DNA of 64,000 nucleotides from Thiosocius sp963808165 (GTDB lineage: Bacteria > Pseudomonadota > Gammaproteobacteria > Chromatiales > Chromatiaceae): assembly GCA_963808165.1 (NCBI GenBank), contig CAWEET010000001.1, positions 434,001-498,000 of the forward strand, given 5' to 3'. The notes under the pieces were generated by a model. The model had not been told where the DNA came from, did not search any database, and was given only the letters and a program-made list of their open reading frames with translations. Below are positions 33,414 through 41,161 of this stretch, in pieces; positions within the stretch are counted from its first letter, which is position 1, and every line of letters begins with the position of its first letter. The position numbers were made by a program, and so were the translations under genes.

Positions 33414-36098
33414 CTACATCTCCTCCACGACCACCGGTGTAACGAATCCCGGTGGCTTCACAATGAGTACTGAGCAGTTCAGACGTTTGCTGACAGCCTC
33501 GGCAGTGCTGTCGACGATCAAGCCCGTGAGTCGCGAGTGTGCCAGGTCGCCCACCACAACCAGGTCTGCTTCGATGCTGACAGCGAGACGCACGATCTCA
33601 TCGCGGTGGTTCCCCTTGACCAGGTGACAGACCGGGTTGAACGCGGGCAGTATATCGCTCGCAACCGACTCACGCAGTTCGGTAAGACAGGTATTCAGCG
33701 CCCGTTTGTTTCTTTGCTCCTCGGTCTTAACATAGTCGTCCGCTTCAAAATGCAGAGGCGATCTTCCGCTTCGCAGGTGCTGTTCACCGTAGGCTTCCCA
33801 CACATGAACGATGTGCAAGTCGGCAAACTGAGCGGTGGCCAGCCAGGTTGCGTTCTCCAGAATCTTGCGGTTTATCGCGTATCTGTCGTCCCGATGCCTT
33901 CCCGGATGTTCGTCCTGGTAAACACCGGCGCAGATGCGTCGATGACGGTAGGGTGTTGACGGCAGCGATTTGATCAGCAGGACCGGGCACGGACAGTCGT
34001 TCAGCAAACGGGAATCGGCGTCGCCGAAAAGACGCTCTTTCAAACCGCTGCCGCCTTCCGAAGCCTTTAACACCAGATCCCGACCGTTGATGACGACTTC
34101 CCGGGTGATCTCCTCACTTGGCCGGCCGACGAGCACCTTGGTTTGAATATCGACACCTGCATGCAGACCGGCAAGCAGTGTCTCGAGATGCCTGCGTCGG
34201 TTCTCCGTCATCTGCTCTTCCAGTTCATCCGGGGAAGACACATCCTCCTCAGCGCCAGTCACAGCGTCGGCAAGCACTTCCACCACCGTCAGCGCTGATC
34301 GATGATCTTCGGCCAGGGTGGCCGCGTAATTCACCATCGCGGTCTCGTCTATACCGGGCGTCAGCACGAGCAGGATGTTGCTGTAACCCGCCGATTTTTC
34401 CAGTATCGGGCGCGCTGTCGCTTTGTCGCGTTGCCCGCCCGGGCCCTCGTCGATGAGTCGCGCCGTGAGCTCGGCAGAAACGCCCGATGCGTCCAGTACG
34501 TTTCGGGCGAGCTGAAAACCGGTCGCCAGGGTTTCGGGAATGGCGCAGGTGACGCCCAATGACAGCAGCCTCTGGGCCATTCTGGTATCCCAGGCGCGGG
34601 CATATACAGGCAGGTCGGGGAAGGCCTCGCGTGTCGTGATTACCGCCTGCCCGATGCTCTCCATGTGATCCATGGCAAAGACCACCAGCGAGGCGTTGGC
34701 CGCACCCGCAGAACGCAGCACCTCGATGCGACTGGCGTCGCCATAGAATACCGGGTAGTTCAGCGCCCGGGCTCTGGCCACGCGTACCGGATTGGTTTCA
34801 AGGACAAGGCAGGGAACGCCCGCCTTGGTCAGTTGGCGTGTCAAATAGCTCCCCAACCGTCCAAAGCCGGCGACAATGACATGGTCGCGCGAGTTGGGAA
34901 TGGGTTTGCTCGGGGGACCGGCCGCCGGAGGCGTGCTAGTGCGAGTTCTCCCAATCCATGGACTCAGTTGCACAAGCAATGGTGTTGCCGCCATGCTCAG
35001 CGCGACGGTGAGCAGCAGCAGTTGGTAGAGTTCGCCGTCCATCAAGCCCAGCATGTTGGCCAACCCGAACAGGATGAAGCCGAATTCACCTGCCTGGGCG
35101 AGGAGCAGCGCAACATGCACGGATTCGGAATGTGAACGCCCGGTGATCCGGCACAATCCCCAAAGAAACGCGGCTTTGAGCAGCAACAATCCGCCAACCA
35201 GTCCCATCACCAGGAGTCCCTGCCGACCGAGGAGGCCAAAGTTGATGGACATGCCCACACTCATGAAAAACAGCCCAAGCAGCAAACCACGGAACGGCTG
35301 GATATCGGCCATGATCTGATGGCGGTAGCGGGAATCGGCCAGGAGCAGGCCGCCGAGAAAGGCGCCAAGGGCCATGGACAGGCCGGCCCAATCTGTCAGC
35401 CATGCGGCACCGAGCACGATCAATATGCCGGTGGCAGTAAATATTTCGGGATTGCGCCGGCTTTTGGCAACGAGCTGCAACAACGGACGCAGCAGGATGC
35501 GTCCCAGTATGAAGACGCCGACAATGATGATCACCGATTCGAGCGCGGCCAGTTCCACATCCTCTGTGATGGTCAACTCCTGCTGTGCGAGCAGTGGCAG
35601 CAGCGCCATCAGAGGTACGATCGCCAGGTCCTGGAGAAGCAAGATGGCGAACGCCGATCGGCCGTGGCCGGTGCCGAGTTCACCCTTGTCGCTGAGTATT
35701 TGCAGGCCGAAAGCAGTCGATGAGAGGGCCAGTCCGAAACCTACAATCAGGGCCGAACGCATCGGCATTTCAAAGGCCAGTGCCGCCAGAGTGATCGCTA
35801 CGCCGGTGATGAGGACCTGGGCGGTGCCGAGGCCGAACACGCTTCGCCGCATGACCCACAGGCGGGACGGCTTCAACTCGATGCCGATGATGAAAAGCAG
35901 GAACACGACGCCGAATTCCGCGAGGTGGCGTATCTCGTCCACGGCACCGATGAGACCGAGACCCCAGGGGCCGACTGCCGCGCCTGCGACCAGAAAACCC
36001 AGAACCGCACCGAGTCCGAGGCGCTGAAACAGTGGCACTGCAATTACGGCCGCTGCCAGCAGGATAACGATATCGACTATGTAATGTGTCTCGGTCAC
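33414..36098 (-). CDS. KefB-type cation:proton antiporter fused to RCK and two Usp domains
   Basis: A protein of about 894 residues in three parts. The first 375 residues form a CPA2 Na+/H+ exchanger domain with about 12 hydrophobic segments (DIVILLAAAVIAVPLFQRLGL; LSSTAFGLQILSDKGELG; LLQDLAIVPL). Next comes an RCK/TrkA-N nucleotide-binding domain (VIVAGFGRLGSYLTRQL, with the acidic residue in VLETNPVRV). The last roughly 330 residues hold two universal-stress-protein-like domains, ending in ADLVVVGDLAHSRLTGLIVDSTAEAVSKR. A GTG at 36098 gives the usual MTETHYIVDIV start; an upstream TTG is possible. Likely role is K+ or Na+ efflux gated by nucleotide state, with the Usp part as an extra sensor (inference). 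Confidence 0.85.
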   Translation of the reverse strand: MTETHYIVDIVILLAAAVIAVPLFQRLGLGAVLGFLVAGAAVGPWGLGLIGAVDEIRHLAEFGVVFLLFIIGIELKPSRLWVMRRSVFGLGTAQVLITGVAITLAALAFEMPMRSALIVGFGLALSSTAFGLQILSDKGELGTGHGRSAFAILLLQDLAIVPLMALLPLLAQQELTITEDVELAALESVIIIVGVFILGRILLRPLLQLVAKSRRNPEIFTATGILIVLGAAWLTDWAGLSMALGAFLGGLLLADSRYRHQIMADIQPFRGLLLGLFFMSVGMSINFGLLGRQGLLVMGLVGGLLLLKAAFLWGLCRITGRSHSESVHVALLLAQAGEFGFILFGLANMLGLMDGELYQLLLLTVALSMAATPLLVQLSPWIGRTRTSTPPAAGPPSKPIPNSRDHVIVAGFGRLGSYLTRQLTKAGVPCLVLETNPVRVARARALNYPVFYGDASRIEVLRSAGAANASLVVFAMDHMESIGQAVITTREAFPDLPVYARAWDTRMAQRLLSLGVTCAIPETLATGFQLARNVLDASGVSAELTARLIDEGPGGQRDKATARPILEKSAGYSNILLVLTPGIDETAMVNYAATLAEDHRSALTVVEVLADAVTGAEEDVSSPDELEEQMTENRRRHLETLLAGLHAGVDIQTKVLVGRPSEEITREVVINGRDLVLKASEGGSGLKERLFGDADSRLLNDCPCPVLLIKSLPSTPYRHRRICAGVYQDEHPGRHRDDRYAINRKILENATWLATAQFADLHIVHVWEAYGEQHLRSGRSPLHFEADDYVKTEEQRNKRALNTCLTELRESVASDILPAFNPVCHLVKGNHRDEIVRLAVSIEADLVVVGDLAHSRLTGLIVDSTAEAVSKRLNCSVLIVKPPGFVTPVVVEEM

Positions 36099-36699
36099 GG
36101 TTCCGCAAAGCCTCAAGAATGAGTATGGCTGCAAGAGAGCGGCAGGCAGCCGATCACCAGATTGCCTCACCAGCAGATACCCGCCAGGGACTCATGCTCC
36201 CGGTTCGGTGGGTATCATTGTCAGCGATGCGCCATGTTCACGTTCAACATGCCTCGGTCAGCGCAAAGGCGGCCGATTTCGAAAAGAAGATTTCGCCGAT
36301 CTGAAGCGGCGGATGCAGCGGAATCCACGCCAAGAGTCTTTGAGCTGCTACCGCGCCAACGGCCGAGGTTCCCTGGCCACCTCGCAGAATTTTGGGGCCG
36401 CGTTTCCCATTATCGGCCTTACGATGGAGGTTTTGGCGCTGATCGTCAGAGAATAGCCATGGTCGCTCGGCCGGGGCCAGACGGGCTCGGTCTGTGGAAG
36501 CGGGTTTTCTTCAGGCACCTTGATTCGAGATCGATTCGAGGCAGGAAGCCGGGTATATTGGCCGTTTTCGGTCACGAGTCTTGTTTTGGCAAGGGGTTTC
36601 CTCGCTGAGGCCGTGGCTGGTTACGGCGGTAATCCGTGGCGCAGATATGGAAGAGACGGCGCCGGAAGGCGGTAACCCATTGTTTATACAGACAGCGAA
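36099..36699. other. 600-bp intergenic region before ssb
   Basis: Short plus-strand frames occur but none has a recognisable domain or ribosome-binding site. The right end carries TTGTTTATACAG and the direct repeats that precede ssb. No other structure was recognised. Confidence 0.4.
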
Positions 36700-36759
36700 G
36701 TGACAAGGGTTTTTGTTCGGTGACAGGGAAGATTGTCCAGTGACAAGGATTTTTGGCAG
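36700..36759 (+). repeat. Three 20-bp direct repeats upstream of ssb
   Basis: GTGACAAGGGTTTTTGTTCG, GTGACAGGGAAGATTGTCCA and GTGACAAGGATTTTTGGCAG begin at 36700, 36720 and 36740, a spacing of two helical turns. They end 18 bp before the ssb start codon and may be operator sites or a mRNA leader element. Confidence 0.6.
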
Positions 36760-36777
36760 TTCAAAAGAGGACGAGAT

Positions 36778-37239
36778 ATGGCAAGCAGAGGCGTAAACAA
36801 GGTCATCCTGATCGGCAACCTGGGACAGGATCCCGAGGTCCGGTATATGCCCAATGGGGGCGCCGTGTGCAATATCACGGTGGCAACCTCAGAGACCTGG
36901 AAGGACAAGAACACCGGCGAGAATCAGGAAAAGACCGAGTGGCACCGGGTGGTGATGTTCCGAAGGCTGGCCGAGATCGCCGGCGAGTACCTGAAGAAGG
37001 GCTCCAAGGTTTATCTGGAAGGCCGACTGCAGACCCGCAAGTGGCAAGACCAGCAGGGCCAGGACCGCTACACTACCGAAATCGTCGCGGACGAGATGCA
37101 GATGCTCGATAGCCGCGGCGGTGGTGGCAGCGCCGATTTTGCGCCTGCACAATCGCGCTCGCCGGCCGCCGGATCGCGCCCGCAGGAGCCCCAGTCGTCT
37201 CCGATGGACAGTAGCTTCGAGGACGATATTCCGTTCTAG
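36778..37239 (+). CDS. ssb: Single-stranded DNA-binding protein
   Basis: SSB (153 aa) coats single-stranded DNA in replication, recombination and repair. The OB fold spans residues 1-112 (MASRGVNKVILIGNLGQDPEVRYMP; ETWKDKNTGENQEKTEWHRVV). A disordered linker follows, ending in the acidic tip DDIPF that recruits partner proteins. The ATG at 36778 follows AAAGAGGACGAG; an in-frame ATG 45 bp upstream would give an atypical extension. A terminator follows. Three 20-bp repeats lie just upstream. No clear LexA box was found. Confidence 0.97.
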   Translation: MASRGVNKVILIGNLGQDPEVRYMPNGGAVCNITVATSETWKDKNTGENQEKTEWHRVVMFRRLAEIAGEYLKKGSKVYLEGRLQTRKWQDQQGQDRYTTEIVADEMQMLDSRGGGGSADFAPAQSRSPAAGSRPQEPQSSPMDSSFEDDIPF

Positions 37240-37268
37240 GACTGCAGTTGTCTTGATCGGGCGACAAG

Positions 37269-37288
37269 CGGGGCTTCGGCCCCGTTTT
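37269..37288 (+). terminator. Intrinsic terminator after ssb
   Basis: A 6-bp stem CGGGGC/GCCCCG with a TTCG tetraloop followed by four T residues, 30 bp after the ssb stop. Confidence 0.85.
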
Positions 37289-37738
37289 CGTTGCCTGCCG
37301 GTCCCGGTTTCCCGGCGACGGGTGCAGACACAACTGGTTTACTTGGGTTGCGCTCGATGTTATTAGGTCGACACCTGGTTATTAGGTCGACACCTGATCT
37401 GTTGTGATGTCGGCAGGGTCAGCACAGCTTTGCTGGCGTTGGGGGTTAGCGTACCTGCCGGGTCTGACGCCACTTCTTCTGCTCTCCGTTTCGGCACAGG
37501 CGTTGGCTTGATCATCGGATGGCCGACAGGCACGCTATGCTCTGGTAGCAGCATAAATGATGCCAGCAGATATTTTATGAATAAGAAACAGTCACTTGTC
37601 TGATGATCGATCGGATCGCATTTCCTTGCTGTAAAGACCGCCGACAGCGGGTGAGGTGCAATTCTCGATCCCTTTTGAGCGGCCATGGCCGGGTTGCCAT
37701 CGAGGTGGCGGCCGCATAGGGCGCACAGGCCCGGTTGA
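37289..37738. other. 450-bp intergenic region between convergent ssb and ksgA
   Basis: Contains a 19-bp tandem duplication (37360-37397). A minus-strand open frame (37363-37686) has no recognised motif and was not called. No ksgA partner gene such as apaG or pdxA is here. Confidence 0.4.
37360..37397. repeat. 19-bp tandem repeat, two units
   Basis: TTATTAGGTCGACACCTG followed by G, then the same 18 bases followed by A. Each unit contains the interrupted palindrome AGGTCGACACCT. Could be an operator or a relic of an insertion. Confidence 0.7.
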
Positions 37739-38536
37739 TCATGCGGTGGTCAACGGCGTGCCGTGCAACGCACCGTGCAGGCGCTTGAACTCTTCGATCG
37801 ACAGCGACTCTGCGCGCGCCGTCGGGTCGACCCCCAGTGCGCTGATCTGTCCGGCGTCGAGCGACCCTTTGAGATTATTGCGCAGGGTCTTGCGCCGGTG
37901 GGCGAATGCGGCGGCGACCAGCTCGGAGAATCCGGCCATCTCAGTGCGCCCGATCAGCGGTTCGGTCAGTGGTACCAGCCGGACGACGCTGGAATCCACC
38001 TTGGGTGGCGGGTCGAAGGATTCAGGGCCGATGTCAAACAGCGCGCTGACCTCGCAACTCACCTGCAGCATCACCGACAGGCGACCGTAGGTCTTGGAGC
38101 CGGGACCGGCGGCCATGCGGGCGACCACTTCCTTCTGCAGCATGAAGTGCATGTCCTCGATGACGTCTGCCTGCTCGATCAGGTGGAACAGCAGCGGGGT
38201 CGAGATGTTGTAAGGCAGATTACCGACCATGCGCAGTCGACGATCATCTGTGCGCAAGCGGCGGAAGTCGAATTTCAATGCGTCGGCGTTGTGTAGCCGC
38301 AGGTCACCCAGGCCGGCACAGCGGTTTCGCAGTGGTTCGATCAGATCGCGGTCGAGCTCGATAGCGTCGAGTTCACCGATGCGCTGCAACAGCCCTCTGG
38401 TCAACGCCCCCTGGCCCGGGCCAATCTCCACCAGTCTCTGCCCATGGCGCGGATCGATGCAGGCCAGGATGCGCTCGATTACCGCTTGGTCGTGCAGAAA
38501 GTTCTGGCCGAACCTTTTCCTGGGACGGTGGCTCAA
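37739..38536 (-). CDS. ksgA: 16S rRNA (adenine-N6,N6)-dimethyltransferase
   Basis: KsgA/RsmA (265 aa) dimethylates two adjacent adenines in the 3' hairpin of 16S rRNA late in 30S maturation. The N-terminal RPRKRFGQNFLHDQ, SAM-binding motif VEIGPGQGALTRGL and catalytic NLPYNISTPLLFHL are all present. The start is a TTG at 38536 with GGAAGG 8 bases upstream. The RBS, the start and the first 11 codons lie inside the repeat found five more times to the right. Usual neighbours pdxA, surA and apaG are missing, so its 5' context has been rearranged. Confidence 0.95.
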   Translation of the reverse strand: MSHRPRKRFGQNFLHDQAVIERILACIDPRHGQRLVEIGPGQGALTRGLLQRIGELDAIELDRDLIEPLRNRCAGLGDLRLHNADALKFDFRRLRTDDRRLRMVGNLPYNISTPLLFHLIEQADVIEDMHFMLQKEVVARMAAGPGSKTYGRLSVMLQVSCEVSALFDIGPESFDPPPKVDSSVVRLVPLTEPLIGRTEMAGFSELVAAAFAHRRKTLRNNLKGSLDAGQISALGVDPTARAESLSIEEFKRLHGALHGTPLTTA

Positions 38537-38663
38537 GGGGTTAGCCTTCCAATAGTTCGAGAAATGAATGCGTTAAGTTTCGGGCAAAACCAAAGGCCTG
38601 CGCAAATCAGGGTGTTACGAATGCGCGGGGAGAGATTCGAACTCTCTTCGATTTTCGCGGCGG
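38502..38663 (+). repeat. ksgA-start repeat, copy A (overlaps the true ksgA 5' end)
   Basis: From TTCTGGCCGAACCTTTTCC (reverse complement of ksgA codons 5-12) rightwards through the ksgA RBS to GATTTTCGCGGCGG. This copy shares the core and right arm with copies B-F, but its left side is ksgA coding sequence instead of the left arm CTCTAACCCCGCAGAATCCG. Right-end variant GTGTTACGAATGCGCGGGGA, as in copy C. Confidence 0.9.
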
Positions 38664-38747
38664 TGCAGAATCTCAAGTGCCAAGAGCCTACTATGACGGG
38701 CCCAAAGCGCAAATGCCTGGTGTTTTCGAACCTCCGGAAGGAAATTG

Positions 38748-38981
38748 ATGAACGATCTCTGGTACGCGCTTCAACGGGAAGATCGGTACCTTTATCACTA
38801 CACAAGGGCTGAGACGTTGGTCGACCATATCTTGCCCAGCGAGTCCCTCAGGTTCTCGAGGTTCCAGAACGTCAATGATCCCAGAGAGTCGAAAGATTGG
38901 GTGTTCGGATACCTGTCCATCCTGAAAACTAAATCGAGTCCCATCCTTGGCGATTCTCGAACAAAGCGTCTATGCCGCTAA
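38748..38981 (+). pseudogene. 5' fragment of a DUF2971-like gene cut by an insertion sequence
   Basis: The frame starts at an ATG with GGAAGGA upstream and encodes WYALQREDRYLYHYTRAETL, LRFSRFQNVNDPRESKDW, which resembles the N-terminus of DUF2971 proteins (YxY...FND pattern). It stops 12 bp into the transposase gene, far shorter than the usual 200-300 residues, so it was probably truncated by the insertion. DUF2971 members often occur in mobile or defence regions, but their function is unknown. A clear downstream remainder beyond the transposase was not found. Confidence 0.5.
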
Positions 38982-39998
38982 TCGTCGGTAACGATGATGT
39001 AGCCCACCCACAAAGGGAGATGCGGTAACTTTGCCCAAGTCTGGCGGTTCAACAGTGCGCGGCTGGGGCGAATCTTTGCTCAGCGATAGATGCGTCCTGC
39101 ACGTATGGTAGTAACCGAAATATTCACGAAGGATCCGGCGCAGGTGTCGCTCATTGAGCACGATGACGTGATCCAAACAATCCCGGCGAATGGAACCGAT
39201 CATGCGTTCGACGAATGGGTTCTGCCAAGGCGAACGAGGCGCTGTAAGCACACCCTCTATAGCCAAGCTCTTGATCCGTCGTTGGACAGCGTCACCATAG
39301 ATGCGATCGCGGTCACGTACCAGATAGCGCGGCGGGGTATCAAATGGAAACGCTTCCACGATCTGCTGGGCTGTCCATCGGGCGGTGGGATGCTCGGTCA
39401 CGTTGAAGTGCACGATTTCGCGACGGTCATGACGGAGGACTATGAACACATAGAGAGTACGAAACGTAGCTGTCGGCACGGTGAAGAAATCCATCGAGGC
39501 CAGGTCCGCTACGTGATTTTCGAGAAAAGTCCGCCAAGTCTGAGAAGGCGGTTTTGGATGACGGGCCATGTATTTCGAAACCGTGGCTTGAGAGATCTCA
39601 ATGCCCAGCTTGAGCAGTTCTCCATGGATTCGTGGAGCGCCCCATCCAGTGTTAGCCGACTGCATTTCATGGATGAGATTTCGTATTTCGCGATCGACCG
39701 GCGGTCGGCCTACGCGCCGGCGCCGACTTTTCCAACGCCAATAGTGTCGAAAGCCTGCTCGGTGCCAACGCACGACGGTATCAGGTTGCAATGCGTGCAA
39801 CATCGCCCGCCATCCGGTTACATACTTTGCGAACAGAACCCAGAACAGGCGGTCAAGAGCGGACGCCCGCGGACGCTTCACCGACGACTTGAGCATTGCG
39901 AGCTGCTGGCGCAGCGCCAAATTCTCGAGGGCCAATCGTCGGTGCGACTGGAATAGAGAGCGTAACGTCTTCAGTACTGCCAGCGACCGATTCAGCAT
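38970..39998 (-). mobile_element. DDE integrase-type transposase (insertion sequence)
   Basis: A 342-residue transposase with an rve integrase core. The N-terminal third has a helix-turn-helix region and basic stretch (RRRRVGRPPVDREIRNLIHEM). The catalytic residues can be placed as D in DLASMDFFTVP, D in YLVRDRDRIYG and E in PFVERMIGSIRRDCLDH. The end is YYHTCRTHLSLSKDSPQPR, typical of stand-alone IS3/IS481-like integrases. The frame is intact. It runs opposite to the gene it interrupts. Terminal inverted repeats were not identified with confidence, so the element borders are open. Confidence 0.85.
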
Positions 39999-40196
39999 GC
40001 CGATGATGCTTCAACAAACGCCAAGAAATTTCACGGATTTCAGACTGATCGAGTTTTCAGAAGTGGAGGGGGGTTGGAAACTGGGCTACGGAACGACCTA
40101 TACGGGCACGAAGGGGTAAACTTGGATACTGACGGGTCAGTCCTAGCGAGCTACCGCGCCAACTCTCGACCCTACCAGGTTGTTCGAGGCGGTTAT

Positions 40197-40490
40197 CTAC
40201 GCCCGGTCGCTCCAGTATCCGGGTCGTCTTCGATGGTGTGCTATGGCAAGCACTTGGACCGAATCATCGACGCTGCGATAGACGACCCTGAAAGGGAACC
40301 CGTTTAGTGATACCCGACGAATATTCGGTTGAACAAAAATCCGGTGGCGCGAGGGACTGTCACAGATTCTGCGCATGATGTAGCGAAAGGCTCGGTGATA
40401 TCGGGCGCCCAAACCTGGTGACTGTTGTTCGTAGAAAGCTACTTGCTCTTCGTGTTCCAGAGCCGCTTCCGGATGTAGCGCATAGATCAC
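40197..40490 (-). CDS. ParE/RelE-superfamily toxin
   Basis: A 97-residue toxin of the ParE/RelE fold: the helical start HPEAALEHEEQVAFYEQQSPGLGARY is followed by the strand region RRVSLNGFPFRVVYRSVDDSVQVLAIAHHRRRPGYW. ParE members poison DNA gyrase and RelE members cleave mRNA; the sequence resembles the ParE branch more. The start overlaps the antitoxin stop by 4 bp, as expected for a toxin-antitoxin operon. It lies between the IS element and repeat copy B. Confidence 0.85.
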   Translation of the reverse strand: MIYALHPEAALEHEEQVAFYEQQSPGLGARYHRAFRYIMRRICDSPSRHRIFVQPNIRRVSLNGFPFRVVYRSVDDSVQVLAIAHHRRRPGYWSDRA

Positions 40491-40708
40491 TTCAGACGTG
40501 CATTGACCCGTTCTTCCAGCGTCTCGGCAGAAACCAGGTCCACTTTCCGTTCGTCAATCTCCCGGGCGCGGCGGCGGACTTCATCCGCCCACAATTTGTC
40601 TGCATCCGCGGTGAACTCGTCATCGAGGCTCTCAAGCAGGCGTAGGGCCAGTCGGGCCCGATCTTCTTGTGGAAGATGGAGCGCGTCTTGTTCAATTTGC
40701 GTGTTCAT
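40487..40708 (-). CDS. Addiction-module antitoxin
   Basis: A 73-residue antitoxin of the short addiction-module family: MNTQIEQDALHLPQEDRARLALRLLESLDDE, then an acidic-basic helical tail that would wrap the toxin. The ATG at 40708 was preferred over an upstream in-frame start because it matches family length. It precedes and overlaps the toxin. The operon probably represses itself through the region 40709-40790. Confidence 0.8.
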   Translation of the reverse strand: MNTQIEQDALHLPQEDRARLALRLLESLDDEFTADADKLWADEVRRRAREIDERKVDLVSAETLEERVNARLK

Positions 40709-40791
40709 GCGTCGAGTATAGCAATAGCTGTACGGGCTCAGGTAGCTGCTGGGCATCGCGGGGGGAGGTCGCCTTGATAACACTCTGCAGA

Positions 40792-41034
40792 GCTGTCGGC
40801 GAAATCGTCGACAGCCCTCATTCCCACCTCTCTAACCCCGCAGAATCCGCAGAAAAACCATGCCGGGCAACACTTCTGGCCGAACCTTTTCCTGGGACGG
40901 TGGTTCAAAGGGTTAGCCTTCCAAATGTTCGAGAAATGAATGCGTTAAGTTTCGGGCAAAACCAAAGGTCTGCGCAAATCAGAAGGTTAGGTGCGCGTGG
41001 GAGAAGCGAGCGGGCCGCTTCGATTATCGCGACG
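40792..41034 (+). repeat. ksgA-start repeat, copy B
   Basis: A full-length copy. It opens with a hairpin (GCTGTCG...CGACAGC), then CTCTAACCCCGCAGAATCCG, the ksgA-derived core, AAGTTTCGGGCAAAACCAAAGG and the right end GGTTAGGTGCGCGTGGGAGA. Read leftwards, the TTG opens a frame of about 58 codons that ends at a TGA at 40738. Confidence 0.9.
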
Positions 41035-41161
41035 ATTCAGTTCTTCTGCGATGAGACGGTCTCGGTCCTGTCTTTCAAGGGCCGTAGACGCAATCCAGGA
41101 CGACGGTTTTGTATTCGGGCATCTGAGCAGAGTCGCATAGCCGGTTGCGTATACTGGACTG

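Noticed and set aside
33166..33627. Plus-strand ORF in the hyi-antiporter gap
   Set aside because: Runs antisense into the antiporter gene and has no recognisable domain.
36675..36696. LexA (SOS) box upstream of ssb
   Set aside because: Only a right half-site (TATACAG) is present; the CTG half is missing at the required spacing.
37363..37686. 107-codon minus-strand ORF between ssb and ksgA
   Set aside because: No motif, no ribosome-binding site, and it overlaps the 19-bp tandem repeat.
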